The position numbers and the translations under genes were made by a program. From the NCBI RefSeq assembly GCF_000218565.1, contig NC_015684.1, positions 1,116,001 through 1,180,000 of the forward strand: a DNA stretch of 64,000 nucleotides, read 5' to 3'. The notes under the pieces are model-generated. The model was not told where the DNA came from. It saw nothing but the letters and a program-made list of their open reading frames with translations, and made no database searches. Of the stretch, positions 36,144-45,020 are shown in pieces. This DNA comes from Afipia carboxidovorans OM5. Its GTDB lineage: Bacteria; Pseudomonadota; Alphaproteobacteria; Rhizobiales; Xanthobacteraceae. The stretch's first letter is position 1, and each line of letters starts with the position of its first letter.

Positions 36144-38210
36144 TCACCGTCCTTCGCGCACCCAGGTCGCCGCAAAAGCGCCAAGCAGCAGGAGAAGCCC
36201 GATCAGGCCGGTGAGTGCGGGAAACACGCCGATGCCACGCACGACGCTGGCATCGCGCATTTTCACGCCGAGCCAGCCGGAGCCTTCGAACACCGACGAG
36301 CCGTGAATCGGCAGAATGCGAGGCAGCACGACACTGCCGCTCTCGGAGATGCGCCGTGCATCGCCGCCGGTCGCCTTGGCGAGCGGAGCGAGGGCTTGGG
36401 TCGTCGACGTGACCTCGGCGAATTCCTTCGGATTGGTGGGGCCGACGTTGATGAGCGCCTTCAACTCGCCATCGGTGGCTTGCCATAACCCAAGCTCGTC
36501 GGCAGGAAGCGTTGCCCGCCAGACGCCGGGCTCGCTCAAGGAAAGCGTGACCTCGCGGCTTTTGCCCGAAGGCGATGTCACCGTCACCGGCTTCACGCCT
36601 TCCGCCATGGTCTGGCGGGTGACGACGAGATCGCGCGCCTGCGTGCCGAGGCGCAGTGCTTCCTCGTCGAGTTCGGGTTGCTTCATCAACCAGTGCGACA
36701 GCCGCCGCAACAGATCGAGATGCGGGCCGCCGCCGTCATAGCCGCGCGCCCACAGCCAGATCTGGTCCGACAACAGCAGCGCGACGCGGCCTTCGCCTTG
36801 CCGCGACAGCAGCAGCAGCGGCTCACCGGCCGCGCCTTCCATCACCGGCGGCACAGTGGGGTTGCGAGTATCGACGATACGGAAGAAGCGGCCCCAGTTC
36901 GGTGGCTCGCTCGCCGCACCACTCAGCCCGCGTGTGACCGGATGACGCTTGCCGATGTCGGTCAACTGCGCGCGGAAGGCCTTTTCACTAACGCCGGTCG
37001 GCTCGGCCGGGAGCACGGTGTCGAGCGGCGTGCGCCAGATGCTGGTCTGGCTCGCATAATCGGGACCGGCGGCGACCAGCACCGCGCCGCCGCGTTTCAC
37101 ATAGCGTGCGATGTTGTCGAAATAGGCGGTCGGCAGCACGCCCTGCCGCGCGTAGCGATCGAAGATGATAAGCTGAAACTCGTTGATCTTCTGCTGGAAC
37201 AGTTCGCGCGTCGGGAAGGCGATCAGCGAGAGCTCGTTGATTGGCGTGCCGTCCTGCTTCTCCGGTGGCCGCAGAATGGTGAAGTGGACGAGATCGACCG
37301 AGGCGTCGGACTTGAGAAGATTGCGCCAGGTGCGCTCGCCCGCATGTGGCTCACCCGAGACCAGCAGCACGCGCAGCTTGTCGCGGACGCCGTCGATCGA
37401 GACGACCGCGCGATTGTTTACCGGTGTCAGTTCGCCCTCGAGAGGCGAGGCTTCAATCTCGACGATGTTCTGGCCGGCATGCGGAATGTCGAGCCGGATG
37501 CGCGCAGTCTCGCCGCTCGCGAGTATGCGACGGCTCAGCTCTTCGCCATCGCGCCGTATGGTCACTTCGGCGCGTTCGCCGCTCACGCCCTGATCGTCGA
37601 GCTTGTAAGTGATGGTCTGTGCCTGCCCGACAATACCGAAGCGCGGCGCGGAGACGATGGCAACACGACGGTCGCGCTCGCCGGAATGTCCGCTGACGAG
37701 CGCATGCACCGGAGCCTGGAAGCCAAGCGCTTCGGAGTTCGGCGGAATATCGTGGACGCGCCCGTCGGTGATGAAGAACGCGCCGGCGATGCGATCGGTC
37801 GGCACGTCGAACAGCGTGGACGACAGTGCGGAGAACAGCCGAGTGCCGTCGGTCTCTCCGTCTGCCTGACCGGCATCGGCCACGCGGACTTCGAGCCCTT
37901 TGATCTCGCGCAGCTTTGCGAGCAGCGCGTCACGCGCTTCGTCGGTTTGTTTCGTGCGATCGCCGAAATTCTGGCTCGGGCTCTTGTCGACGATCACGGC
38001 AGCAACCGACGACAGCGGTTCGCGCGTCTCACGTGTGAAGGAGGGATTCGCGAGCGCAAGCAGGATCAGCGCCAGCGCCGCCGCGCGCCATGCCGTGCCC
38101 CGCGCACGCCGGAGCAGCAGCACGGCCACGACGACAAGCGCCGCCGCAAGCCCGAGCCACAGCACGAACATGGGGACTAATGGCGCGAAGGCGATGCCGT
38201 ATTGGGTCAT
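36144..38210 (-). CDS. Large membrane protein with glutamine-amidotransferase-like domain, last gene of the MoxR operon
   Basis: This 688-residue protein has two N-terminal transmembrane helices (FVLWLGLAAALVVVAVLLLR and WRAAALALILLALANPSF) and one at the C-terminus. Between them are a von Willebrand/integrin-like start (VAAVIVDKSPSQNFGDRTKQ, FITDGRVHDIPP), beta-rich domains and a class I glutamine-amidotransferase-like region (FQLIIFDRYARQGVLPTAYF, RGGAVLVAAGPDYAS). The MIDAS-like DxSxS is present as DKSPS. Such proteins accompany MoxR, DUF58 and BatA-type genes. Function is unknown but envelope-related. A 142-base spacer containing a repeat separates it from the upstream gene. Confidence 0.87.
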   Translation of the reverse strand: MTQYGIAFAPLVPMFVLWLGLAAALVVVAVLLLRRARGTAWRAAALALILLALANPSFTRETREPLSSVAAVIVDKSPSQNFGDRTKQTDEARDALLAKLREIKGLEVRVADAGQADGETDGTRLFSALSSTLFDVPTDRIAGAFFITDGRVHDIPPNSEALGFQAPVHALVSGHSGERDRRVAIVSAPRFGIVGQAQTITYKLDDQGVSGERAEVTIRRDGEELSRRILASGETARIRLDIPHAGQNIVEIEASPLEGELTPVNNRAVVSIDGVRDKLRVLLVSGEPHAGERTWRNLLKSDASVDLVHFTILRPPEKQDGTPINELSLIAFPTRELFQQKINEFQLIIFDRYARQGVLPTAYFDNIARYVKRGGAVLVAAGPDYASQTSIWRTPLDTVLPAEPTGVSEKAFRAQLTDIGKRHPVTRGLSGAASEPPNWGRFFRIVDTRNPTVPPVMEGAAGEPLLLLSRQGEGRVALLLSDQIWLWARGYDGGGPHLDLLRRLSHWLMKQPELDEEALRLGTQARDLVVTRQTMAEGVKPVTVTSPSGKSREVTLSLSEPGVWRATLPADELGLWQATDGELKALINVGPTNPKEFAEVTSTTQALAPLAKATGGDARRISESGSVVLPRILPIHGSSVFEGSGWLGVKMRDASVVRGIGVFPALTGLIGLLLLLGAFAATWVREGR

Positions 38211-38229
38211 GCGGCATACCTCTTCTTAC

Positions 38230-38311
38230 ACCTCTCCCCGTGGGGGAGAGGTCGCGCCGCGTTTGGCATTAAGAGCCCCTCACCCCAACTCTCTCCCCGC
38301 AGGGGAGAGGG
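38230..38311. repeat. Palindromic repeat (family C) inside the MoxR operon
   Basis: Two hairpins (cctctccccgtgggggagag and ctctccccgcaggggagagg) sit on each side of aagagcccctcacccc. They occupy most of the spacer between the DUF4159 gene and the last gene of the operon. Confidence 0.85.
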
Positions 38312-38352
38312 AGTGCATCCGCCGTGCAGCGCATATCGAGCTTTCATACGCG

Positions 38353-41184
38353 TCATTGCCCGAGCCTTTCGATGAGCGCGGGGGCATGAACCTGATCGGC
38401 CTTGTAATTGCCGGTCAGTGTGTACATCACGATGTTGACGCCCGCGCGGAAGGCGAATTCGCGCTGGCGCGGCTCGCCCGGCGTCAGCGGCAGCATCGGC
38501 TGGCCATCGGGGCGCAGCGCCCATGCGCCGGCAAGATCGTTCGAGGTGATGATGATCGGCGAGACGCCGTCGCCGCCGCGCGCCGGGCGCTCGATGCCGT
38601 CTTCCTCATTGTCGCGCGGCAATGCTTCCACCCAGGTCTGGCCTGAAGCGAAGCGGCCGGGAAAATCGCGCAGCAGATAAAAGGTTTTCGTCAGCACGTG
38701 CTCGCGCGGCACCGGCTCCAACTCCGGAATATCGAGCGAGGCCAAAATCCGCCGTAGCGCCATCATGCCCGGTGTCTGCGCTTCGCCATTTGAAGTTGGC
38801 GGCGCATCGATCGCATCGCGCGTATCGAACAGCACCGTGCCGCCGTTCTTCATGTAGGCGTCGAGCCTGTTGATCGCATCCTGCGACGGCTTCGGCGCAT
38901 CCGCCACGACCGGCCAGTAGATCAGTGGGAAGAAAGCGAGTTCGTCCTTTGCCGGATCGATGCCGATCGGGTCGCCCGCTTCGAGCGCGGTGCGTTGGGC
39001 GAGAAACAGCGCGAGTCCGCTGAGGCCGGCCTTGACGACGTTATCGACCTCGGCATTGCCGGTGACGACATAGGCGATATGGGTCTCCGAGACGGCGTTG
39101 ATCGCACGCTGGTCGTTTGCCGCAGAATTTTGGGCGGGTGCGGGCGTCTGTGCATAGGTTTGGGCGGGCAGGAGCGGTGTCAGTGCGATGGCGAGAGCCA
39201 GCACAGCGCTTGTCGCCGTGCGCCGCGCGAACAGCGAGACTAGCGTGCCGCCGATCAATGCGATGATGATCGCATCGACGACGAACAGCAGCAGCGCGAG
39301 CGACAGCAACGCACCGCGCAGGTCACGCGGTTCGGCATTGGAATAGCTCGCGCGTGTCGCGCTGAGCGCCGATGTGTCGAGCGGCGTTAGGCGGTCGGTC
39401 GCCGTCAGTGTATTGACCGCAACCGGACCATCGGCCGGGCCGTAGAATCCCGGCGGATGATCGAGACTTGCGCGGCCGCGATAGTCGGTCTTCACGGGTT
39501 TGGCTGTTGCAGGTGGTGCGGAGAATGCGCCGAAGCCATCGAGCACGCGCGACGGCGCGACGGTGTCGACCTTGGCGTCGGATGTGAGGTTGCTGCCGGT
39601 GACATCGGCATAGCCTGCCATGTCCACGATCTGGCGCAGCATCTCAACGAAAGTGCCGGAGAGCGGCAGATCGGACCAGCGGGTATCGCCGCTTGTGTGG
39701 AACAGCGCGAGCACGCCCTTGCCACGCCGCTCGCCGGTGACGAGCGGCGTGCCGTCAGCGAGTGAGGCCCAGGTGCGTGAGGCGAGGTTGGGTTCAGGCT
39801 CGGCCAGCACCTGCCGCGACACGGTGACGTCGTTTGGCACGGGAAGGTTCGCGAACGGGCCATCGGCGGCAAAGGCCGCGAGGTGCTGCGGCTTCTCCCA
39901 TGTGAGAGTGCCTCCGAGGCTGCGATTGCCGCGTCTCAGTTTCACCGGCACGAGGTCGTCCTCGCCGGCGGCAAGGCGCGGGCCCGCGAAGCGCACCAGC
40001 ACGCCGCCTTGCGCGATCCATGCTTCCAGCCGATCGTGCAGTTCGGGCGACAGCGTGCCGACATCAGCGAGGATCACCATCGGCAGCTTCTGGTCGAGCA
40101 GTTGCCTAATCGCTTCCGCGGGCGCGGCGTGTTCGGCGGTGCGGACATCAGCGAATGGCGCGAGCGCGCGCGCGAGATAGAATGTCGTCGCGAGCAGGGG
40201 TTGCGAGGTATCGGTGCTTGCACCCGAGACGATGCCGATCGCGCGGCGGCGCCAGCGCTTGTCGAGAAGCTGCACCGCGCCTGCGGAGCGTTCGCCCGCG
40301 ACTTCGAGTCGCGCGATATCGTTGCGCAGTTCGACCGGCAGGTCGAAGGCAGCTTCGGTCTCGCGGGTGTCGCCTGAGAAAGTGAAATGCGCTTCGCCGA
40401 TCGGCGCGCCCTTCTGGTCGAGCGCCCGCACCATGCCGGCATCGGCGCCACCACTTGCGCGCAGCACCTTCACGGTCATCTGCGCGGCGGCATTGTCGGC
40501 GGCGACAAGCGCATGTGCGGGCGGCGTGCCGCCTTCGAAGATCGTCAGCGAGCGATTGCCGATAGCGTCGCGAAGCCCGCTCACGAAGTCTGCGCCACGG
40601 CCGCTGTCGATGCCGTCATTGAGCCAGACGATGCTGGCGTCGCCGATCTCGTCCAGGGAGCGCTTGATGAGCGGCAGCGTTGCGCCGCGTTCGATGGCGT
40701 AGGGTTTCGGCACGATCTGACGCATCGCCACCCGCGCGGTGCTGGCCGGCATCAACGTGATGTCGCGCGCCGGCTCAGAGAGAGGAACAAGTGCGACGGC
40801 GCGGCGCGTGACGTCGGCGTGGGAGATCAGTTCGTCAGCGGAGCGGATGCGCATCTCCCAGCTTGCAGCCGCGCTCCAGCCGTCGTCGAGCAGGATCACA
40901 AGGGGGCCGTTTGATGTGCCGCCCGCTTGGTTCGGATTCCACACCGGCCCTGCGGCGGCGAGGATCACCAGCGCCGCAGCGAGAAGCCGCAGCAGCGTGA
41001 GCCACCACGGCGTGCGCGAAGGCGTTTCCTCGCGGGGCTTGATGTCGAACAGAAGCCGTGCGGGCGGGAAGTCGATCTTCACCGGACGCGGCGGGATCAC
41101 GCGCAACAGCCACCACAGCGCGGGCAGGGCGATCAGCCCGGCCAGCAGCCACGGTTCGGTGAAGGAAAGCGGCAGTCCGATCAT
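38353..41184 (-). CDS. BatA N-terminal and DUF4159 membrane protein
   Basis: This 943-residue membrane protein has the BatA-type N-terminus (FTEPWLLAGLIALPALWWLL, then WWLTLLRLLAAALVILAAAG) and a VWA-like region (LVILLDDGWSAAASW). Long beta-rich periplasmic or cytosolic segments follow, then a transmembrane pair near 640-690 and a C-terminal DUF4159 domain (FPLIYWPVVADAPKPSQDAI, NGGTVLFDTRDA, FYLLRDFPGRFASGQTWVEA). Its ATG at 41182-41184 overlaps the stop of the DUF58 gene as ATGA. Proteins of this architecture work with MoxR ATPases in envelope functions that are not well defined. Confidence 0.9.
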   Translation of the reverse strand: MIGLPLSFTEPWLLAGLIALPALWWLLRVIPPRPVKIDFPPARLLFDIKPREETPSRTPWWLTLLRLLAAALVILAAAGPVWNPNQAGGTSNGPLVILLDDGWSAAASWEMRIRSADELISHADVTRRAVALVPLSEPARDITLMPASTARVAMRQIVPKPYAIERGATLPLIKRSLDEIGDASIVWLNDGIDSGRGADFVSGLRDAIGNRSLTIFEGGTPPAHALVAADNAAAQMTVKVLRASGGADAGMVRALDQKGAPIGEAHFTFSGDTRETEAAFDLPVELRNDIARLEVAGERSAGAVQLLDKRWRRRAIGIVSGASTDTSQPLLATTFYLARALAPFADVRTAEHAAPAEAIRQLLDQKLPMVILADVGTLSPELHDRLEAWIAQGGVLVRFAGPRLAAGEDDLVPVKLRRGNRSLGGTLTWEKPQHLAAFAADGPFANLPVPNDVTVSRQVLAEPEPNLASRTWASLADGTPLVTGERRGKGVLALFHTSGDTRWSDLPLSGTFVEMLRQIVDMAGYADVTGSNLTSDAKVDTVAPSRVLDGFGAFSAPPATAKPVKTDYRGRASLDHPPGFYGPADGPVAVNTLTATDRLTPLDTSALSATRASYSNAEPRDLRGALLSLALLLFVVDAIIIALIGGTLVSLFARRTATSAVLALAIALTPLLPAQTYAQTPAPAQNSAANDQRAINAVSETHIAYVVTGNAEVDNVVKAGLSGLALFLAQRTALEAGDPIGIDPAKDELAFFPLIYWPVVADAPKPSQDAINRLDAYMKNGGTVLFDTRDAIDAPPTSNGEAQTPGMMALRRILASLDIPELEPVPREHVLTKTFYLLRDFPGRFASGQTWVEALPRDNEEDGIERPARGGDGVSPIIITSNDLAGAWALRPDGQPMLPLTPGEPRQREFAFRAGVNIVMYTLTGNYKADQVHAPALIERLGQ

Positions 41185-42113
41185 GCGGGCCACCTCGATC
41201 GAGCGTTGCTTTCGCGCGAGGCCGTGAGCGCCTGATGCAGGAACAGGAGAAGCTCGGCCGCTGAGCGGTCGGTGCGATGGGTAGAGAACAGCCAGTTGCG
41301 CCGCGCGGCTTCAGTGCGAATAGCACTGCGGTGCATCTCGAGCCGGGTGATGTAATCGTCGCGCCATGTCTGGGCGCGGCCGGCGAGAATTGCGCGGCCA
41401 TCTTCGGGCTCGGTGAATTCGATGCGGCCGGAATAGGGAAAGGTTTCCTCGACCGGATCGACGACCTGCAGCAGCACGCCGCGCGCGCCGGAGGCGGAAA
41501 GGCTCGCGAGCGTTGCGGAGATGCCATCGAGCGGCGTCCAGAAATCCGAGAACACGACGACCTCGGCAAGCGAGGCGGGCACAAAACCCGGCGGCAGGCT
41601 GTCGCGCGTGGATGAATCGTGCAGCAGCGTCTGCGCCATTCGCTCGATGATGCCGCGGGTTGCACTCGGCCGCATCAGGCCGGGGATGCCGACGCGTTCA
41701 CCACCCGCGACGAGCAATTCGGCAAGCGCGAAAGACAGCACGATCGCGCGCTCGAGTTTGCTGTCGCGCGCGTCTTTCGATGCGAACGCCATCGACCTGG
41801 AGCGGTCGGGCCACAGCCACACGGTGTGCGCGGCCTCCCATTCCTGTTCGCGGACATAAAGCAGATCGTCGCGCGCCGAGCGGCGCCAGTCGACGCGCTG
41901 GGCAGCCTCGCCGGAGACGAAGCGGCGATACTGCCAGAAGTTCTCGCCTGCGCCGGCGCGTCTGCGCCCATGCAGGCCGTGGATCACGGTTGAGGCGATG
42001 CGGCGTGCTTCCAGCACGAGATGCGGCATTGCAGCCGCCAGCGTCCGGCTTTCGCCATCGGCGCGCCGGATCGCTTCGATTTCGGTCAGCGCAGGTTTGA
42101 GCGCCGCGGCCAT
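41181..42113 (-). CDS. DUF58 domain protein
   Basis: This 310-residue soluble protein has the DUF58 core YRRFVSGEAAQRVDWRRSAR followed by DDLLYVREQEWE, then a VWA-like metal site region (TVWLWPDRSRSM) and VVFSDFWTPLDG. DUF58 proteins are regular partners of MoxR ATPases. Start and stop overlap both neighbours (TGATG with moxR, ATGA with the BatA/DUF4159 gene), so the three are translationally coupled. Confidence 0.92.
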   Translation of the reverse strand: MAAALKPALTEIEAIRRADGESRTLAAAMPHLVLEARRIASTVIHGLHGRRRAGAGENFWQYRRFVSGEAAQRVDWRRSARDDLLYVREQEWEAAHTVWLWPDRSRSMAFASKDARDSKLERAIVLSFALAELLVAGGERVGIPGLMRPSATRGIIERMAQTLLHDSSTRDSLPPGFVPASLAEVVVFSDFWTPLDGISATLASLSASGARGVLLQVVDPVEETFPYSGRIEFTEPEDGRAILAGRAQTWRDDYITRLEMHRSAIRTEAARRNWLFSTHRTDRSAAELLLFLHQALTASRESNARSRWPA

Positions 42114-43114
42114 CAGCCGATCCGCGCTTTCAGCCGCCCGATCACGCCCGAGACGCTTTCGCCTTCGGCGCGCGCGGAGAAGGTCAGCGCCATGCGATGC
42201 TTCAGCACCGGTTCGGCAAGGTCGAGCACGTCGTCGATTGACGGTGCAAGACGCCCATCAAGCAGCGCGCGGGCGCGCACCGCCAGCATCAGGGCCTGGC
42301 TCGCGCGCGGGCCCGGGCCCCATGCGATCGATTTCGTTGCTTTGTCGCTGCCTTCACCGGGGCGCGCCGAGCGCACCAGCGTCAGGATCGCCTCGACCAC
42401 GGAATCGCCAACCGGCAGGCGTCGCACCAGACGCTGCGCGGCGATCAATGTCTCGGCGGTCATCGCGGGTTTCGCGGCGGTTTGCTCCGCACCGGTGGTG
42501 TCGAACAGGATCTTGCGCTCGGCCTCACGGTCGGGATAGCCGACATCGATTTCCATCAGGAAGCGGTCGAGCTGCGCCTCGGGCAGGGGATAGGTGCCTT
42601 CCTGCTCCAGCGGGTTCTGGGTCGCAAGCACATGGAAGGGCGTCGGCAGATCGTGGCGCGCGCCCGCAACCGTGATGTGCTGCTCCTGCATCGCCTGCAG
42701 CAATGCCGACTGCGTGCGCGGCGAGGCGCGGTTGATTTCGTCGGCCATCAGAAGCTGGGCGAAGATCGGTCCCGCGATGAAACGGAACGACCGCTTGCCG
42801 GAGGTGCTCTCGTCAAGCACTTCCGCGCCAAGAATGTCGGACGGCATCAGGTCCGGCGTGAACTGTACGCGCTTGGCGTCGAGCCCAAGCGTGACGCCGA
42901 GTGTTTCCACCAGCTTGGTCTTGGCGAGGCCCGGCACGCCGATCAGCAGCGCATGGCCGCCCGCCAGAATCGTCACCAGCGCATTGTCCACGACTTGCTC
43001 CTGGCCGAAGATCACGGTGGACACTGCCTGTCGTGCGGCGCGAATGTTGTCCGCGAGTTGCTCCGCGGAGCGCACGATCACGTCTTCCAGCTTCTCGACA
43101 TCTGCGCCGCTCAT
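42113..43114 (-). CDS. MoxR-family AAA+ ATPase
   Basis: This 333-residue AAA+ ATPase has Walker A GVPGLAKTK, Walker B LLMADEINRASP, sensor 1 in FHVLATQNPLEQEG and the MoxR-typical YPLPEAQLDRFLMEIDVGYP. MoxR proteins act as chaperone-like ATPases for metal insertion or assembly of partner VWA-domain proteins. The ATG at 43112-43114 has AAGGAG upstream. An extension to 43252 is unsupported. It is the first gene of a four-gene operon with DUF58, BatA/DUF4159 and the 36144-38210 protein. Confidence 0.94.
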   Translation of the reverse strand: MSGADVEKLEDVIVRSAEQLADNIRAARQAVSTVIFGQEQVVDNALVTILAGGHALLIGVPGLAKTKLVETLGVTLGLDAKRVQFTPDLMPSDILGAEVLDESTSGKRSFRFIAGPIFAQLLMADEINRASPRTQSALLQAMQEQHITVAGARHDLPTPFHVLATQNPLEQEGTYPLPEAQLDRFLMEIDVGYPDREAERKILFDTTGAEQTAAKPAMTAETLIAAQRLVRRLPVGDSVVEAILTLVRSARPGEGSDKATKSIAWGPGPRASQALMLAVRARALLDGRLAPSIDDVLDLAEPVLKHRMALTFSARAEGESVSGVIGRLKARIG

Positions 43115-43437
43115 TCCTGCTCCTTGCCGCGCCGATCGCGGATTGGGGGTTCTAAGATCCCGATGGTGTCGGGCCGATTTGCCGGGCGAAGGCTGACCTC
43201 GCGAAAGCCCGTTTCCAAGCGCGCACTTGGTCGAGGTCCACGTCGAGGTCACCGGCGGCCGTTTTACTTAAGGTTGCCTCTTTGAGGTCACCCTGGGTTC
43301 ACTTGGTGCGCCGGTCATCCTATTTTAACGGTCCGATGATGCGACATCCATCACGATGCGTCGATTGGATGAGGCGGTTGAATATGGAAAAACGCGCCTA
43401 AATGATGCCAGATCACGCCCGAGAGTCAGGGTAAACC
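43115..43437. other. Intergenic region between divergent moxR-type and DUF1285 genes
   Basis: About 320 bases hold two divergent promoters. I see no hairpin, repeat family member or recognised operator. Confidence 0.4.
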
Positions 43438-44043
43438 ATGGCGAAGCAAGGGCAGACCGAGGAGGCCGAGCCGGGTGCACAGCGGCTCGATGCGCTGGCC
43501 GAGGCCGCGCGGCGGGTCAGAGCTTCCGGCCTGCCGCCGGTCGAGAAATGGAATCCGCCGTTCTGCGGCGATCTTGATATCCGCGTGGGGGCCGATGGCA
43601 CATGGTTCTATCTGGGCAGCCCGATCGGCCGTCCCGAACTGGTGCGTCTGTTTGCGAGCGTGCTGAAACGCGAGGGTGATCGCTATTTTCTGGTCACGCC
43701 GGTGGAAAAAATAGGCATCGTCGTTGACGATGCGCCGTTCCTGGCGGTGGAAATGATGGCCGTGGAACAGGACGGAAAGCCGCTTTTGTCGTTTCGCACC
43801 AATGTCGGAGACTGGGTGTGTTGCGATGCCGCACATGGGCTGCGGTTCGAGGACGCACCTAGGGGCGGGCTTGTGCCCTATCTGCATGTACGGTCGGGCT
43901 TGTGGGCAAAACTGTCACGGCCGCTATATTATGAGTTGGTCGATCGCGGCGAGATTCGTGCGATCAAGGGTGAAGAGATTTTTGGCGTGGCGTCGGGAGA
44001 TGCGTTCTTCGCGATTGCCGATGCCGCGCAAGTTAAAGGGTAG
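43438..44043 (+). CDS. DUF1285 domain protein
   Basis: This 201-residue cytosolic protein belongs to DUF1285. It has PPVEKWNPPFCGDLDIRVGA, then DGTWFYLGSPIGRPELVRLF, ASVLKREGDRYFLVTPVEK and LSFRTNVGDWV. The fold is beta-rich and ligand binding is suspected for the family, but no role is known. It heads a compact plus-strand operon with a CoA-type Nudix hydrolase, a small membrane protein and cca. Confidence 0.9.
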   Translation: MAKQGQTEEAEPGAQRLDALAEAARRVRASGLPPVEKWNPPFCGDLDIRVGADGTWFYLGSPIGRPELVRLFASVLKREGDRYFLVTPVEKIGIVVDDAPFLAVEMMAVEQDGKPLLSFRTNVGDWVCCDAAHGLRFEDAPRGGLVPYLHVRSGLWAKLSRPLYYELVDRGEIRAIKGEEIFGVASGDAFFAIADAAQVKG

Positions 44044-44046
44044 CGC

Positions 44047-44754
44047 TTGAGCGAAAGTTTCCTGGAAGACAAAGCGGGTGCCAACGCGCTTCCGGTTCCG
44101 CACCGCGATTCAATCGATATGAGTTCGGCGGAATTTTTCGAGCGCGCTCGCGAGCGGCTGAGCTTCGATGTGCCGCCCGCGCTCAGCGATCCCAGCATCG
44201 TTCCCAAGACCGGTGATCGCGGCACCGACTGGATGCTCGAGATCGTGGCCCGTGAGAAGCCGATCCGGCAGGCGGCGGTGCTGATCGGCATCGTCGAGCG
44301 CGAGAAGCCCTCCGTGCTGCTCACCACACGCTCGCCGAGCCTCAACGAGCATCCCGGTCAGATCTCATTTCCTGGCGGCAAGATCGATCCGCAGGATAAC
44401 TCGCCGCTCGAGACGGCGTTGCGCGAGGCAAACGAGGAAATCGGCCTCACACCCGATTTCATCGAGCCGGTCGGCTATCTCGATGTCTATTCCACGAGCT
44501 TCGGATTCCGGATTTTGCCAACGCTTGCGCGGGTGCGTCCCGGCTTCGACCTCCATCTCAACACCGGTGAAGTCGACGATGCGTTCGAGGTGCCGCTCGC
44601 GTTCCTGATGGACCCCGCGAACCACAAGCAGGGCACCAAGGAATATCGCGGCCGGCTTCGCTATTTCTACGAAATGCCCTATGAGCAGCGTTACATCTGG
44701 GGCGCGACGGCGGGCATGCTGCGCGTGCTGTACGAGCGGATCTACAAACCATGA
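44047..44754 (+). CDS. CoA pyrophosphatase-type Nudix hydrolase (NudL-like)
   Basis: This 235-residue Nudix enzyme carries the NudL/UPF0035 signature LLTTRSPSLNEHPGQISFPG followed by the Nudix box GGKIDPQDNSPLETALREAN with EEIGL. The family hydrolyses CoA and derivatives to phosphopantetheine and 3',5'-ADP. The TTG at 44047 is used because AAAGG lies upstream and the frame follows the previous stop by three bases. An internal ATG at 44119 has no ribosome site. The end overlaps the next gene as ATGA. Confidence 0.9.
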   Translation: MSESFLEDKAGANALPVPHRDSIDMSSAEFFERARERLSFDVPPALSDPSIVPKTGDRGTDWMLEIVAREKPIRQAAVLIGIVEREKPSVLLTTRSPSLNEHPGQISFPGGKIDPQDNSPLETALREANEEIGLTPDFIEPVGYLDVYSTSFGFRILPTLARVRPGFDLHLNTGEVDDAFEVPLAFLMDPANHKQGTKEYRGRLRYFYEMPYEQRYIWGATAGMLRVLYERIYKP

Positions 44755-45020
44755 TCCGTCCGCTGCTGACTGAGGTCGGGATATTCCTGATTCCGTTCGT
44801 GGCCTATGCGCTGTTCGTTTTCGCAAGCCGCCGGGATGTGTTGAACCGCTCGTCCTGGCCGCTGCGGATCGTGCTGATCCTCTCGGTCAGTGCGTTTCTG
44901 TTGGTGATCCTGAGCCTCGTATTGCTCGCGCATTTCTCGGGCGAGGCGCCGGATTCGGTCTATACACCGGCGCGAGTTGAGAACGGCAAGTTCATTCCGG
45001 GATCGGGATCGAGTCGATGA
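44751..45020 (+). CDS. Small two-helix membrane protein (DUF6111-like)
   Basis: This 89-residue protein has two transmembrane helices (LTEVGIFLIPFVAYALFVFA and RIVLILSVSAFLLVILSLVL) and a C-terminal tail PDSVYTPARVENGKFIPG. The tail motif is typical of a small alphaproteobacterial family found between the Nudix and cca genes. Both ends overlap neighbours by four bases (ATGA), so translation is tightly coupled. Function is unknown. Confidence 0.82.
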   Translation: MIRPLLTEVGIFLIPFVAYALFVFASRRDVLNRSSWPLRIVLILSVSAFLLVILSLVLLAHFSGEAPDSVYTPARVENGKFIPGSGSSR

